Origin: an uncultured Oscillospiraceae bacterium | GTDB lineage: Bacteria > Bacillota > Clostridia > Oscillospirales > Oscillospiraceae | DNA: 16,135 nucleotides | Assembly: GCA_934655935.1 (NCBI GenBank) | Contig: CAKUHJ010000034.1 | Coordinates: 1 to 16,135, forward strand | Direction: 5' to 3' | Shown: one piece after another, positions 1 to 7,561 of the stretch | Layout: each line of letters opens with the position of its first letter | How positions within the stretch are numbered: the first letter of the stretch is position 1 | Translations under genes and position numbers: made by a program | The notes under the pieces: model-generated | What the model was told of the DNA's origin: nothing | The model's input: only the letters and a program-made list of their open reading frames with translations | The model's database searches: none

Positions 1-140
1 GCGGCGCGAACAAGGACACCCGCATGGCCATCCGCTTCATCGTGGAGGTCGCATGGCAGGCGCACTTCGTCAAGAACTTCGCCAAGTACGAAGGCAACGA
101 GGCCGGCAAGGCGCTTGTCGCCGCAGGCCCCAAGGCGTAA
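1..140 (+). CDS. pckA: Probable ATP-dependent phosphoenolpyruvate carboxykinase, C-terminal end (partial)
   Basis: Only the last 45 or so residues are present; the first whole codon is at base 3 and the TAA stop at 138-140. The closing residues read [25 protein letters not shown] in two blocks. They follow the pattern F-x-x-NF-x-KY...[11 protein letters not shown] at the C-terminus of bacterial ATP-dependent PEP carboxykinases as I remember it from the E. coli enzyme. That enzyme interconverts oxaloacetate plus ATP with PEP plus CO2 plus ADP in the cytosol. In clostridia it often runs toward oxaloacetate in mixed-acid fermentation. The 15 residues before this block (about bases 24-68) do not look like the family, so there may be local divergence or an upstream sequence error. 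A strong terminator follows at 162-192. The identification rests on a short tail and is moderate. Confidence 0.5.
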   Translation, partial: GANKDTRMAIRFIVEVAWQAHFVKNFAKYEGNEAGKALVAAGPKA

Positions 141-161
141 TCCCCTTTCCCCGGCTTTTGT

Positions 162-192
162 CCCCGGCGGCTTCTGCCGCCGGGGATTTTTT
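162..192 (+). terminator. Rho-independent terminator after the partial pckA-like gene
   Basis: A 10-bp perfect stem (162-171 with 176-185, arm CCCCGGCGGC) closes a TTCT loop and is followed by ATTTTTT at 186-192. It lies 22 bases after the stop codon, the expected place for an intrinsic terminator. Confidence 0.93.
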
Positions 193-246
193 GCGCCCCG
201 CCGCCTTGCTGCTGCTTCCATACTTGCTCTGGCGCGGCAGCGCCCA

Positions 247-376
247 AGGCTCCCTCCGGGAGGGAGCTGTCAGCCGTCAGGCTGACTGAGGGAGAGAGCG
301 CACCGAGATTTTTCTCTCCCTCCGTCAAAGCCTTCGGCTTTGCCACCTTTCTCATCAGCGGGAGGCAGCGAGAGCG
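247..376. repeat. Multi-hairpin intergenic repeat element (MITE/REP-like)
   Basis: Four consecutive inverted repeats can be read directly: 249-257 with 259-267 (9 bp around one base), 269-275 with 280-286 (7 bp, loop GTCA), 288-296 with 314-322 (9 bp, GAGGGAGAG/CTCTCCCTC), and 326-332 with 336-342 (7 bp, loop TTC). The block of CTCCCTC and GAGGGAG motifs resembles, from memory, non-coding repeats scattered between genes in Oscillospiraceae and Faecalibacterium genomes. Only one copy is in this window, so its repeat status is inferred. It lacks a reading frame and sits between a terminator and the next promoter, so it is probably transcriptionally neutral or a non-autonomous mobile remnant. 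Confidence 0.6.
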
Positions 377-409
377 CCCGGTAAACCTGCAGCTTTTCCA
401 TTCCGCCTC

Positions 410-436
410 TTGCATTTTTCTCCAGGCTGTGATAAC
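410..436 (+). promoter_or_regulatory. Candidate promoter of the TetR/SLH operon
   Basis: TTGCAT (410-415) and GATAAC (431-436) are separated by 15 bases, a short spacer. Matches to the sigma-A hexamers are four of six each. The position just before a palindrome and a ribosome-binding site is what makes it plausible. Confidence 0.3.
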
Positions 437-437
437 A

Positions 438-453
438 TGTGAGCGTACTCACA
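438..453. promoter_or_regulatory. Candidate TetR operator (autoregulatory palindrome)
   Basis: TGTGAG-CGTA-CTCACA has perfect 6-bp half sites around a 4-base centre. It lies immediately after the candidate -10 element and 10 bases before the ribosome-binding site of the TetR gene. TetR-family repressors commonly bind such palindromes at their own promoter, so binding here would block transcription of both the regulator and the SLH gene. Binding is inferred from position and symmetry. Confidence 0.45.
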
Positions 454-463
454 AATTGATTCT

Positions 464-468
464 GGAGG
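464..468 (+). promoter_or_regulatory. Ribosome-binding site that fixes the TetR start at 476
   Basis: Three in-frame ATG codons stand at 470, 476 and 482. GGAGG at 464-468 is one base from the first, seven from the second and thirteen from the third. Only the second has normal spacing. Confidence 0.7.
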
Positions 469-475
469 AATGCCC

Positions 476-1180
476 ATGCCGATGCACGGCAAGCAGCCGA
501 GCGGGCTGCTGACCCAGCAGAGGATGCTCAGAAGCGCGGTGGCGCTGTTCCGGGCAAAGGGCTATGAGAATCCCACCACGGCGGAAATCTCCCGCGCGGC
601 GGGAATGTCGCCCAGTGCGTTTTTCAGGGCCTATGAGAGTAAGGAGCAGATGCTTCTGGCGCTGGTGCAGCACATGTTTGCGGGGCAGTTCAGCCTTGCC
701 GCGCAGCAGCTGCGCGCGGACGAGCCCGTCCTTCTCTACGCAGCGGAGACGGCCCTGCAGCTTCACATTGCGGAGCTTTCCGAGCCGCTGCGCGACCTTT
801 ACGTCACCGCCTATTCCCTACCCAGCACCACGCAGTATCTCTACCGCACCACCGCCCGGCGCCTGAGCGCCATTTTCCGCGCCTACCTTCCGCAGGCGTC
901 GGAGCAGGATTTTTACGAGCTGGAAATCGCCTCCGCCAGCATCATGCGCGGCTTTATGGCCGTGCCGTGCGGCGAAGGGCTTTCCATGGAGCAGAAGCTC
1001 CGGCGCTTTCTTTCCTGCTGCCTGACGCTTTACGCCGTGCCGGAGCGTGAGCAGGCCGCCGCGGTGCAGAGGGTTCTTTCCCTGCCGCTCGCGGAGCTGG
1101 CAGAGCACATGGTCCGTCAGACCGTCCGCCTGAGCGAGCAGGGGCTGCTCACGGACGCGGAAGCCCCTGAAACCACATAA
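476..1180 (+). CDS. TetR/AcrR-family transcriptional regulator
   Basis: A 234-residue cytoplasmic DNA-binding protein. Residues about 11-60 form the TetR_N helix-turn-helix domain: a first helix around MLRSAVALFRAKGYENPTT, the recognition unit AEISRAAGMSPSAFFRAYESK, then the usual KEQMLLALV continuation. The remainder is a variable, helical ligand-binding and dimerisation domain whose effector cannot be guessed. The next gene begins 16 bases after its stop with no terminator between, so the regulator is probably cotranscribed with the large surface protein and may control it together with itself through the palindrome at 438-453. Residues beyond the helix-turn-helix resemble no subfamily I can name. 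The ATG at 476 is chosen from ribosome-binding-site spacing. Confidence 0.9.
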   Translation: MPMHGKQPSGLLTQQRMLRSAVALFRAKGYENPTTAEISRAAGMSPSAFFRAYESKEQMLLALVQHMFAGQFSLAAQQLRADEPVLLYAAETALQLHIAELSEPLRDLYVTAYSLPSTTQYLYRTTARRLSAIFRAYLPQASEQDFYELEIASASIMRGFMAVPCGEGLSMEQKLRRFLSCCLTLYAVPEREQAAAVQRVLSLPLAELAEHMVRQTVRLSEQGLLTDAEAPETT

Positions 1181-1196
1181 CCGGAGGAGAAATTAT

Positions 1197-4100
1197 ATGA
1201 TGAGAAAACACTGGCGTCTTTCCCTTCTGCTCGCCCTCGCGGCGATGCTGCTGCTGTTTACCCTGCAGGCCAGCGCCGAAGAAAACTACGGTATCTGGTT
1301 TGACGGAGCCTGGATTACCTCAGAAGACAACTTCTATTCTGAGGAAGGATACGGCAGCTGGGACTACAATGCAGAAACTAAGACCCTGACCTTAACGAAT
1401 TTCAGAATAGAAGATCCCGAACTTGATGCACGCGGCGAAAACCAAAGAAAATTTTTTCTCATATGTGAAAATCAAAATCAACCGCTGACCATCCGCTTGA
1501 TCGGCAATTCTTCCATCGGCGACCCCGCCCTCCCGACAGATGACTGCGGCATCCTTGTCAGGGGTAAGCTTACAATCATCGGAGAGCCCAACTGTTCTCT
1601 CACGGTTTATGCAGATGATATGGCCATCATGGGCCCGGAGCTTACCATCAATGGCGGCGCATCTGTCAATTGCAACACAACCGGCACCGCACTTTATCTT
1701 CGCAAGCTGGAAATCAACGATAATTCAAAGCTGACCGTCAACGCAAGAGGCAACGCATCATACGGTCTCCAAATTCCCGGGAGTTCCAGCGGTATGAACA
1801 TCGCTGCCGGCACACTGGACGTCAAGGCCGGTACGGACAGAGACGCCGCTACAACCACCTGTGGAGAAGCCATCAATGTGGCAGGAAGCATGATCGTTGG
1901 CGCCCGGTCTGTTATCCGCGCCGAAACCAAGAATCCTGCTAAAAGCGCAATTTATGTAGGAAATCCGGTGCTCAGCAATGAAAGCAACCGGATGGCGCTG
2001 GTCACACAGCCGTACGACTATTCTCCCGACGCGGATATTCCATCGTGGATTTTCCATGACAATCAATTCTATCAACCTGCTTCCAGCAGCCTTGCCCAGA
2101 CGGTTGAAATCACGGGTCTACGGCTTTGCACGCTTTACCTGCGGGACAATTCTTCCGGCCTTCATGGCTACTCCTTCCTGGAATCAGGCGACAATCTGAA
2201 GCTTTACTCAACCACGAACGGCGCGTTTGACTGTTCCAACAGCTATGCGCCGCTGAGCGCCAACGAGCTGGCCGCGCTCAAGGGCATCGTCATACAGAAC
2301 GGCAGCCACAAGCTGGTTCTGGACGACTTCAAGAAAACCGACGCGGCAGAGCCCTTCCTCACCGTGAACGCGGGCGCAAGTCTGGAGCTGCAGCTCAAGG
2401 GCCAGAGCCTTCTCATGAGCAAAAGCAGCCCGCTGATCACCAACCGCAGCAGCAATCCGCTGAAGCTGACCTTGGCGGACAGCAGCGGTACCGCGCCCTC
2501 CCTGAGCGTCATTTCCGGAGATTCGATCCGCGCCATTGATAACTTTGATGGCAGTGCATTCGGCCCGGTCGTGGTCGACGGCTGCACGCTCTCTGCGGCA
2601 AGCGAAACCTATGGCGTCAACGGCCCCCTGACCGTAAACGGCGGCTACGCGGAAGCCGACGTCGGCACCACGCTTACCATGAAGGGCGGCGCATTCTGCG
2701 GAACTGCAATGGACATAGACTATCAGAGCGGCTCTCTCAGCCTGAGCGCCGGCGCTCCCAATCAGGACACAAACGGCAAGCTGAAAACCGAGGTAGAGCT
2801 CTATCAGGCCGCGGCGCTTCTGAAGGGACAGCAGGCCGCCTCCTATGTTGCCTCGTACTTCCAGTATGTAAACGGCCGCGCACAGCAGACAAATAAGACC
2901 TTCCCGCTCACGTCTCTGCAGTACGGCAACGCAACCCTTTTGAACCTTCCGCTGTTTATGGATTCCACCAGCTGCCGCACGACGGTCTATCTGACGTCCG
3001 GAAGCAGGGTTGCCAACGCGGTCCTTCGGACCACGCCCAGCACCACCAATTTCCTCCCGAACGGCTCCGAGCCGATTCTGGCCGGCGGCAGCGGGCGACT
3101 TTATAACGGCTCCGGCGTACTCTATATGCAGGGCACCATCGCCCTGCGCAAGGACCCGAAGAGCAGCAGCATGCAGATCTGCTCCGACTATCAGAGTCAG
3201 AGCACCGCTGTCTGGATCGATTACGACGAGAAAACAGGCCTTGAAATGTCGAACCCGAGCGGCGACGGCGAGCTGGAGGGCGTCCGCCTCTGGGTCGCGT
3301 CCGGCACGCACCTTGCCAAGCTGAAAAACCTCAAGCTGAAGACCCCAAACAGCATTGAGGTCGAGGAGGGCGGAACGCTGACCCTGGAGCTCCCGGCGGG
3401 CACAGACAACAGTCTTGACGGCACTGGGAGCGGCTGGTCTCTGATCCTGAAGGGCACCCTGAACATCCAGGGCTCCGGCAGGCTCACATTCCGCGGCGCT
3501 AATGCTTTCCACACATACAATCCGGCCGGCACCCTGAATCTCAAAGGGGGCCTGCTCAAAAATGACTGCTCCTGGAGCCGGGATTTCCGTGCCCTGAACC
3601 TCAACGTCACGAATGGCACGCTGCTGGGCTTCGACCAGATCAGCGCGTTGGCCATGGTTTCGATCACCGGCGGCAGCGTGCAGGTCAACCAGCAGGAGGG
3701 CGCAAGCTACACGGGCCTCGGCGGCGTCGCCGTTACCCGGACAGACTATACCCTCGCCGGCGTCACGGAAATCTCCAGGGTCACAGACCTGGTCTTCAAT
3801 AATACCAGCTATGCCTATGGCACAAACGATATCTACACGGACGCATCCGGCAGGCTCTATCTCTGGCTCCCGGAGGGCGTGACGCTGGAGTCCGCGAAAA
3901 TCGGCGATACGACCTACACAAGAAAGAACACCAACACCCTCGGCGGCCAGACCCGGATCACCGTGCCCACAGCAGACGAAACCCGCTATGTCACACGCTC
4001 GTCCGGCCCCGACCAGAAGCGTCTCGACCTGGAGGTCTATACGGACGGCTCCTCTGCAAACGTCAGCCTTGACTGGCAGGTCCAGAAGGCCGGAGACACA

Positions 4101-6239
4101 GCATGGACCTCCCTCGAAAATCGCAATCTTCCAACCAGCGGGAATGCCCAGAATCGCACCAGCTCCTATGACATTCTCGGCTCTGGCGAATCCATTACCG
4201 GCGCCATTGACGGCAATCGCTACCGCTGCGTGGTGACCGATCAATTTGGCTCCATCGAATCCCCCGTTTGGACCTTCTATTACTATCCTGAAATCTCCGT
4301 TCCCGACGTCACGGCTGCCGAGGGAAGCGACGCAGTCCTGAACCTTGCGCACGACGCATTTACCGGCGGAGCGCTCCTTGCCTACGACGAGTCGGACGCC
4401 TCCACCAGCGGCTACGGCTGGTATCAGGGCGGCACCCTTCTTGGCCGCGTGCAGGAGCAGACGCTTTCGGCCGTCTCCGCCAGCCAGGAGGGTGATGTCC
4501 GCTATGTCTGCGCCTTCCGCTGCTCGAACGGTCACATTATACAGCTCGAGGCGGCCGGCAAGCTCTGGGTCGTCACCACGCCGGTCGTCACGGCGGAGCC
4601 CGAGGACTGCACGAAAATTGACGGGGAAACCGCCGTCTTTACCGTCGAAGCAACCGGCAACCACGCGCTTTCCTACCGCTGGGAGCAGAGCACAAACGGC
4701 ACAGACTGGACCGTGCTCTCCGGCGAAACCGGCAGCACCCTGACCGTCTCTGCAGCGCCGGAGCTGAACGGGCGGCAGTACCGCTGCACCGTAATCAACA
4801 CCAAGAACGACGTTTCCGTGGAAACCCTTTCCCGCGCCTACACGCTCACGGTCCACTGGGCCCCGACCGTCGCCCGCCAGCCGCAGAGCGTCACCGTGCA
4901 GCCCGGCGAGCGCGCCGTCTTCTCGGTGGAGGCCTCGGCCTGCAACCCGCCGGCGCAGTATCAGTGGTACTGCAACGGCGTGGAAATCTCCGGCGCAACA
5001 GAGCCGGAATACGTCGTGCCCGCCGCCGCAAAGTCCATGGACGGCGACCGGTATACCTGCCGGGTTTACAATGACGTCGGCGGCAGCGTCTCGGAAGCCG
5101 CTGTGCTGTATGTCAACTGGGCGCCCGAGCTTCCCACCCAGCCGGAGGACGCCTCCGCCGTAGAGGGCGAACGCTTCCGCTTCCGCTTCTCTGCCGACGC
5201 CAACCCCACCCCCGCCTATCAGTGGCAGGTGCGCAAGGGCGGCGGCGAATGGGAAAACCTCCCCGGTGAAACCGGCGCGGAGCTTTCCCTCGTCGCGACC
5301 CCCGCAATGAACGACTGGGCCTTCCGCTGCGTGGCCTCGAACCGCCTGGGAAGCCTTACCTCCAGCGAGGTCCGGCTTGCCGTGGAAACGGCCTTCGCCC
5401 GCCTGAGCGGCTCGCCCTCGGATACCGCCTGCGCCATCGGCCAGAAGACCGTCTTCACGCTCGATACGAACGTCCGCCACACCGAGGCTCTCTGGACGCT
5501 CGTCCGCCGCGAGGGCAGCAAAACAGAAATCATCTGGGAGCAGAAATCCGGCACGGACAAAATGTTCTATGACTTCCCCGAGGCCGGTATTTACGAGTGC
5601 TTCTGCACGGTTGCAAACCCCGACACCGGCTTCCAGCTGGCCTCCAACCGGCTGACGCTTTCGATGTTCAACCCCGCGCTTGTCGAGACCCCCGAAATGA
5701 ACTTCCGGGACGTCTCCCCTGCCGACTGGTTCTATTCCGACGTCCGCTACGCCTGGGAGAACGGCCTCATGAGCGGCACGGGCGCAGATACCTTCGGTCC
5801 GCAGCTTGGCACCTCCCGCGCGATGCTTGTCACGGTTCTCTACCGCATGGTCTATGAGCCGGGCTTTGTGAACCGGGCAGAGTTCACGGACGTTCCCGCC
5901 GGCAGCTATTACGCCGCCGCCGTCAGCTGGGCCGCGGAAAACGGTATCGTCACCGGCTACGCGGACGGAACCTTCCGTCCTGACCGGCTCCTGAGCCGCG
6001 AGGAGGTCGCCGCGATCCTCTACCGCTTCGCCGCCTGGCGCAGCCGGAGCGTCACGGCCGCCGCAGAGCTTTCCTCCTTCCGCGACGCGGCGCAGATTTC
6101 CGCCTACGCGCAGGACGCGCTCCGCTGGGCCGTCGCCTCCGGCGTCCTCTCCGGCCGCGCAAACGGTACGCTTGCCCCCAAGGGCGCCGCCACCCGCGCG
6201 GAAATCGCCGCAATCCTTCACCGCTTCGCGCTCCTCTGA
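1197..6239 (+). CDS. Giant exported SLH-domain surface protein with beta-helix-like and Ig-like regions
   Basis: A 1680-residue protein. GGAGG at 1183-1187 sits nine bases before ATG 1197. A signal peptide is clear: basic MMRKHWR, a leucine/alanine-rich core, then ASA before EENYG (about residues 1-28). Residues about 30-920 are rich in short Leu/Val/Gly/Asn/Ser strands of the kind LTINGG and GKLTI, suggesting a right-handed beta-helix like that of Cthe_2159-type carbohydrate-binding proteins. Residues about 940-1500 hold five or six Ig-like modules; three are clear at 1128-1219, 1222-1308 and 1309-1398, with the YRC/YTC-x-V signature and WAP linkers. Three SLH domains close the protein (about 1502-1548, 1561-1612, 1626-1680; FRDV, FTDV and FRDA starts). 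SLH domains usually bind pyruvylated secondary wall polymer, so it should be displayed on the cell surface. There is no LPXTG motif and no recognisable catalytic domain. Adhesion or glycan binding is likely but inferred. Confidence 0.92.
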   Translation: MMRKHWRLSLLLALAAMLLLFTLQASAEENYGIWFDGAWITSEDNFYSEEGYGSWDYNAETKTLTLTNFRIEDPELDARGENQRKFFLICENQNQPLTIRLIGNSSIGDPALPTDDCGILVRGKLTIIGEPNCSLTVYADDMAIMGPELTINGGASVNCNTTGTALYLRKLEINDNSKLTVNARGNASYGLQIPGSSSGMNIAAGTLDVKAGTDRDAATTTCGEAINVAGSMIVGARSVIRAETKNPAKSAIYVGNPVLSNESNRMALVTQPYDYSPDADIPSWIFHDNQFYQPASSSLAQTVEITGLRLCTLYLRDNSSGLHGYSFLESGDNLKLYSTTNGAFDCSNSYAPLSANELAALKGIVIQNGSHKLVLDDFKKTDAAEPFLTVNAGASLELQLKGQSLLMSKSSPLITNRSSNPLKLTLADSSGTAPSLSVISGDSIRAIDNFDGSAFGPVVVDGCTLSAASETYGVNGPLTVNGGYAEADVGTTLTMKGGAFCGTAMDIDYQSGSLSLSAGAPNQDTNGKLKTEVELYQAAALLKGQQAASYVASYFQYVNGRAQQTNKTFPLTSLQYGNATLLNLPLFMDSTSCRTTVYLTSGSRVANAVLRTTPSTTNFLPNGSEPILAGGSGRLYNGSGVLYMQGTIALRKDPKSSSMQICSDYQSQSTAVWIDYDEKTGLEMSNPSGDGELEGVRLWVASGTHLAKLKNLKLKTPNSIEVEEGGTLTLELPAGTDNSLDGTGSGWSLILKGTLNIQGSGRLTFRGANAFHTYNPAGTLNLKGGLLKNDCSWSRDFRALNLNVTNGTLLGFDQISALAMVSITGGSVQVNQQEGASYTGLGGVAVTRTDYTLAGVTEISRVTDLVFNNTSYAYGTNDIYTDASGRLYLWLPEGVTLESAKIGDTTYTRKNTNTLGGQTRITVPTADETRYVTRSSGPDQKRLDLEVYTDGSSANVSLDWQVQKAGDTAWTSLENRNLPTSGNAQNRTSSYDILGSGESITGAIDGNRYRCVVTDQFGSIESPVWTFYYYPEISVPDVTAAEGSDAVLNLAHDAFTGGALLAYDESDASTSGYGWYQGGTLLGRVQEQTLSAVSASQEGDVRYVCAFRCSNGHIIQLEAAGKLWVVTTPVVTAEPEDCTKIDGETAVFTVEATGNHALSYRWEQSTNGTDWTVLSGETGSTLTVSAAPELNGRQYRCTVINTKNDVSVETLSRAYTLTVHWAPTVARQPQSVTVQPGERAVFSVEASACNPPAQYQWYCNGVEISGATEPEYVVPAAAKSMDGDRYTCRVYNDVGGSVSEAAVLYVNWAPELPTQPEDASAVEGERFRFRFSADANPTPAYQWQVRKGGGEWENLPGETGAELSLVATPAMNDWAFRCVASNRLGSLTSSEVRLAVETAFARLSGSPSDTACAIGQKTVFTLDTNVRHTEALWTLVRREGSKTEIIWEQKSGTDKMFYDFPEAGIYECFCTVANPDTGFQLASNRLTLSMFNPALVETPEMNFRDVSPADWFYSDVRYAWENGLMSGTGADTFGPQLGTSRAMLVTVLYRMVYEPGFVNRAEFTDVPAGSYYAAAVSWAAENGIVTGYADGTFRPDRLLSREEVAAILYRFAAWRSRSVTAAAELSSFRDAAQISAYAQDALRWAVASGVLSGRANGTLAPKGAATRAEIAAILHRFALL

Positions 6240-6257
6240 GCGCATCACAAACCCAAC

Positions 6258-6289
6258 GGGGACGCCGCAACGCGGCGTCCCCGATTTTT
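6258..6289. terminator. Terminator of the SLH gene, shared with convergent cotJC
   Basis: An 11-bp perfect stem (6258-6268 with 6272-6282, GGGGACGCCGC) closes a 3-base loop and is followed by GATTTTTC on the plus strand. The stop codon of the convergent cotJC gene overlaps the T tract. On the minus strand the bases after the stem are less T-rich, so termination in that direction is weaker. Confidence 0.9.
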
Positions 6290-6906
6290 CAGCTTCTGGG
6301 CTGTACCGGCGTGACGTTCAGGGCAGGATTCATGTAATAGACGTTCCGCTCGTCGAGCTTCTGGCGCAGCAGCTCAATGGCTTCGCCAAAGCGCTGGAAG
6401 TGGACGATTTCGCGCTCGCGCAGGAATCTGATGACGTCGTTCACGTCCGGATCGTCCGACAGGCGCAGAATGTTGTCATAGGTCACGCGGGCCTTCTGCT
6501 CTGCCGCCAGGTCCTCCACAAGGTCGGCCATCGGATCGCCCTTGACGCCGACGCCGCCTGCGCTCCACGGCGTACCGGAGGCCGCCTGCGGGTAGACGCC
6601 CGCCGTGTGGTCGATAAAATAGGCGTCGAAGCCGCCCTCGTGCAGCTGGCTTTCGGTCATGCGGCGCGTCAGCTGGTGCACAATCGCCCCCACCATCTCA
6701 AGATGCCCGAGCTCCTCGGTGCCGATATCGGTCAGCAGGCCCTTCAGCTCCGGGTAGGGCATGGAAAAGCGCTGGCTGAGATAGCGCAGCGAAGCGCCAA
6801 GTTCCCCGTCCGGCCCGCCGTATTGCGAAATTATAAGAGACGCAAGCGCAGGGTTGGTATTGCGGATATTCACCGGGTACTGCAGTTTTTTTTCATAGAC
6901 AAACAT
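6289..6906 (-). CDS. cotJC: Spore coat protein CotJC, manganese-catalase family
   Basis: A 205-residue protein of the ferritin-like Mn-catalase fold. The expected dimanganese ligands are all present: E35 (GELGAS), E65 and H68 (TEELGHLE), E136 (AAEQKAR) and H169 (REIVHFQ). The characteristic N-terminus FVYEKKLQYPV and the segment HTAGVYPQAASGTPW are typical of CotJC. In Bacillus, CotJC is a spore-coat-associated protein made in the mother cell; catalase activity follows from the family but is not shown here. The start is ATG 6906, with CGGAGG in the end of the upstream gene eight bases before it. That gene stops only three bases upstream, so the two are cotranscribed and probably translationally coupled. 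The length is close to that of Bacillus CotJC (about 190 residues). Confidence 0.95.
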   Translation of the reverse strand: MFVYEKKLQYPVNIRNTNPALASLIISQYGGPDGELGASLRYLSQRFSMPYPELKGLLTDIGTEELGHLEMVGAIVHQLTRRMTESQLHEGGFDAYFIDHTAGVYPQAASGTPWSAGGVGVKGDPMADLVEDLAAEQKARVTYDNILRLSDDPDVNDVIRFLREREIVHFQRFGEAIELLRQKLDERNVYYMNPALNVTPVQPRS

Positions 6907-6909
6907 CGT

Positions 6910-7380
6910 TTACGCCTCCGTTTCCGCGTCCCAGGGCCAGGGATCGCTGAGCCAAGTATAGCTGCCGTTCATCGCCGAGTCCATCTGCACAAGCGACGTC
7001 CCCTGCTGCTGAAGCTGCTGGACGAGCATCTGGTACTGCTCGACATACTGGTTGTAAAGCTGCACGGCCTCGGTATCCGCGCTGTGCGTATCCAGATAGA
7101 GCCCAAGCTCGTTGATGGCAAATTCTGCCGCGCTGAGCGTATTCATAAGCGTCTGGGCAAGCTCCTGGGTGTTGACCATGTTCCGGTATGGAAGGTCCAG
7201 CCCCGGGAACAGCGTTCCGCGGATGAGCGCGCAGGCCGCCTCGTACTGCTCCGGCGCGGTCTGCTGGAACGGGACGTAGGGATTGGCCAGGGGCGCGCAG
7301 GACGGCAGCGCGCCGTCTGCATCTGCGCAGACCGGCAGGGTAACCGGCTGATTCTGCGCTGTGTTCATCTGATCTGGCAA
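6910..7380 (-). CDS. cotJB: Spore coat protein: CotJA-CotJB fusion
   Basis: A 156-residue protein containing both small coat-protein signatures in one frame. Residues 31-66 match CotJA (LANPYVPFQQ...GTLFPGLDLPY). Residues 72-156 match CotJB: a helical start leading to FAINELGLYLDTHSADTEAVQLYNQY in two blocks, a glutamine-rich linker, and the closing WLSDPWPWD motif. In Bacillus these are separate genes, cotJA and cotJB, preceding cotJC. Here M68 at the junction has no ribosome-binding site, so a hidden separate cotJB start is unlikely. Both parts act in the spore coat with CotJC, encoded three bases downstream. The start is a TTG at 7380-7378, because AAGGAG lies nine bases upstream; the ATG at codon 5 would be 21 bases away. 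I found no convincing sporulation-sigma promoter. Confidence 0.9.
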   Translation of the reverse strand: MPDQMNTAQNQPVTLPVCADADGALPSCAPLANPYVPFQQTAPEQYEAACALIRGTLFPGLDLPYRNMVNTQELAQTLMNTLSAAEFAINELGLYLDTHSADTEAVQLYNQYVEQYQMLVQQLQQQGTSLVQMDSAMNGSYTWLSDPWPWDAETEA

Positions 7381-7389
7381 GATAAATCG

Positions 7390-7395
7390 CTCCTT
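7390..7395 (-). promoter_or_regulatory. Ribosome-binding site that selects a TTG start for the CotJA-CotJB gene
   Basis: AAGGAG on the minus strand stands nine bases before TTG 7380 and 21 before the first in-frame ATG, favouring the TTG. A small 6-bp hairpin (7404-7409 with 7415-7420) lies just upstream in the leader. Confidence 0.7.
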
Positions 7396-7502
7396 TCAGG
7401 TTTCGGGCAAGCCATGCCCGGGCCGACAATCGGGCGCGAACGCTCCGTTGTCTTCTGAACCAGCATATGCCGTCAGGTTTCAACAGGTGCGCGGCCCGCT
7501 TC

Positions 7503-7531
7503 TTGACAGATTGCGAACCTGCGTGTATGAT
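7503..7531 (+). promoter_or_regulatory. Near-consensus sigma-A promoter of the ECF-S/hydrogenase operon
   Basis: TTGACA (7503-7508) and TATGAT (7526-7531) are separated by exactly 17 bases. Transcription should start near 7538, 36 bases before the TTG start of the first gene. This excludes earlier in-frame starts upstream. The strength of the match suggests vegetative expression unless repressed. Confidence 0.9.
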
Positions 7532-7561
7532 TGGCATGGATTTATGGACATTCTGATATCT

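Larger units (their letters stand above)
141..475. other. Intergenic region between the pckA-like gene and the TetR gene
   Basis: This 335-base stretch holds no credible gene. In order it contains the terminator (162-192), about 55 bases with nothing recognisable, a multi-hairpin repeat (247-376), and the candidate promoter, operator and ribosome-binding site of the TetR gene (410-468). Short open frames on both strands here have no start signals and no protein-like composition. Confidence 0.85.

Noticed and set aside
53..452. Short open frames on both strands in the left intergenic region.
   Set aside because: They overlap the pckA-like tail, the terminator and the hairpin repeat, are Arg/Pro-rich and lack start signals.
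2208..6248. A 4-kb open frame (1346 codons) antisense to the SLH gene.
   Set aside because: It has no ribosome-binding site or protein-like pattern, and lies opposite a gene with clear signal peptide, Ig and SLH motifs. Strong GC bias at third positions removes stop codons in this antisense phase. The same effect is seen opposite the cotJ, UroD and amidohydrolase genes.
6172..7458. A 428-codon plus-strand frame opposite cotJC and the CotJA-CotJB gene.
   Set aside because: The minus strand encodes recognised coat proteins with all Mn ligands; the plus-strand product is an Arg/Ala-rich shadow.
7462..7530. Sporulation sigma-E promoter for the cotJ operon (CATATGCT or CATACACG on the minus strand).
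   Set aside because: The -10-like words are partial and no -35-like element occurs at the right distance. CATACACG also overlaps the strong promoter of the divergent operon. A mother-cell promoter is expected biologically, but I cannot place it.
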